NCBI GenBank assembly: GCA_041690535.1
Contig: JAWLHA010000127.1
Span: forward strand, 1-6,241
From: JAWLHA01 sp041690535
GTDB lineage: Bacteria; Pseudomonadota; Gammaproteobacteria; Thiohalomonadales; Thiohalomonadaceae
Direction: 5' to 3'
Length of the DNA stretch: 6,241 bases
The notes below the pieces were generated by a model that saw only the letters and a program-made list of their open reading frames with translations, was not told where the DNA came from and ran no database searches. Made by a program: the position numbers and the translations under genes. Below, in pieces: positions 6,093 through 6,241 of this stretch (the first letter of the stretch is position 1; each line of letters starts with the position of its first letter).

Positions 6093-6241
6093 ATGTGAGC
6101 TCTCTATAGGTTGTTCACTCGGGGCATACCCAGAAGAATGGGGGAGCACCGAACAGGTAAACCGAAAGATCGCCAATCGCAGCCAAGTTGCGCCGCAGGT
6201 GGCGGGGGCAGCGAACCGAGGTAGGGTGGATAAGCGCAGCG
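6093..6241. other. Non-coding region downstream of mutY
   Basis: No gene is recognised. The composition is visibly less GC-rich and more purine-rich than mutY. A 28-codon frame starting at 6138 (MGEHRTGKPKDRQ...) ends at a TAG at 6222 and matches nothing I recognise. Only a weak 4-bp stem (CCCA at 6129-6132 with TGGG, loop GAAGAA) is present and no T-run follows, so the mutY terminator is not identified. The region ends in a possible palindromic repeat. Confidence 0.5.
6221..6241 (+). repeat. Possible left half of a palindromic repeat, cut by window end
   Basis: GTAGGGTGGATAAGCGCAGC followed by G resembles one arm and the loop of a common intergenic palindrome in which GTGGAT-type and ATCCAC-type arms surround a GCG-rich loop. 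The complementary arm would lie beyond the window, so the call rests on resemblance from memory only. Confidence 0.4.

Noticed and set aside
4887..6176. A 429-codon antisense frame over mutY
   Set aside because: It overlaps an intact MutY carrying all catalytic and iron-sulfur residues. The antisense translation has no family features and is explained by codon composition.
6138..6224. A 28-codon frame after mutY as a small gene
   Set aside because: It has no plausible Shine-Dalgarno, no recognisable sequence, and a length expected by chance.

Overview
The window is a GC-rich bacterial chromosomal segment (roughly two thirds G+C by eye) holding five protein-coding genes and one tRNA, all housekeeping. 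The protein families and gene order (thiS-thiG-trmB; an AsmA-family gene directly followed by mutY) point to a gammaproteobacterium, possibly of the high-GC purple-sulfur or Chromatiales type. The lineage is inference from family resemblance and gene order; no rRNA is present to confirm it.

Layout: (1) 1-197 is non-coding, with a small GC hairpin and a degenerate copy of a palindromic repeat. (2) 198-2141 is a minus-strand group read in the order thiS (2141-1941), thiG (1865-1074), trmB (884-198). ThiS and ThiG make the thiazole half of thiamine; TrmB makes m7G46 in tRNA. The 189-bp thiG-trmB gap holds three stem-loops, one flanked exactly by 8-9 bp direct repeats. (3) 2142-2244 is a divergent regulatory region. 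It drives a tRNA-Gly(CCC) gene (2245-2318) rightwards from an extended -10 promoter and probably drives thiS leftwards. (4) 2420-6092 is a plus-strand pair: an 867-residue AsmA-family envelope protein, then mutY, separated by a single base. (5) 6093-6241 holds no recognised gene and ends in what looks like half of a palindromic repeat cut by the window edge.

The genes serve separate jobs: cofactor synthesis, tRNA modification, tRNA supply, envelope biology and oxidative DNA damage repair. I see no new multi-gene system. The most unusual material is non-coding: a family of short palindromic elements with a shared arm on both sides of trmB, one copy looking like an insertion with target-site duplication. 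Long open frames antisense to asmA and mutY are best read as codon-composition shadows.
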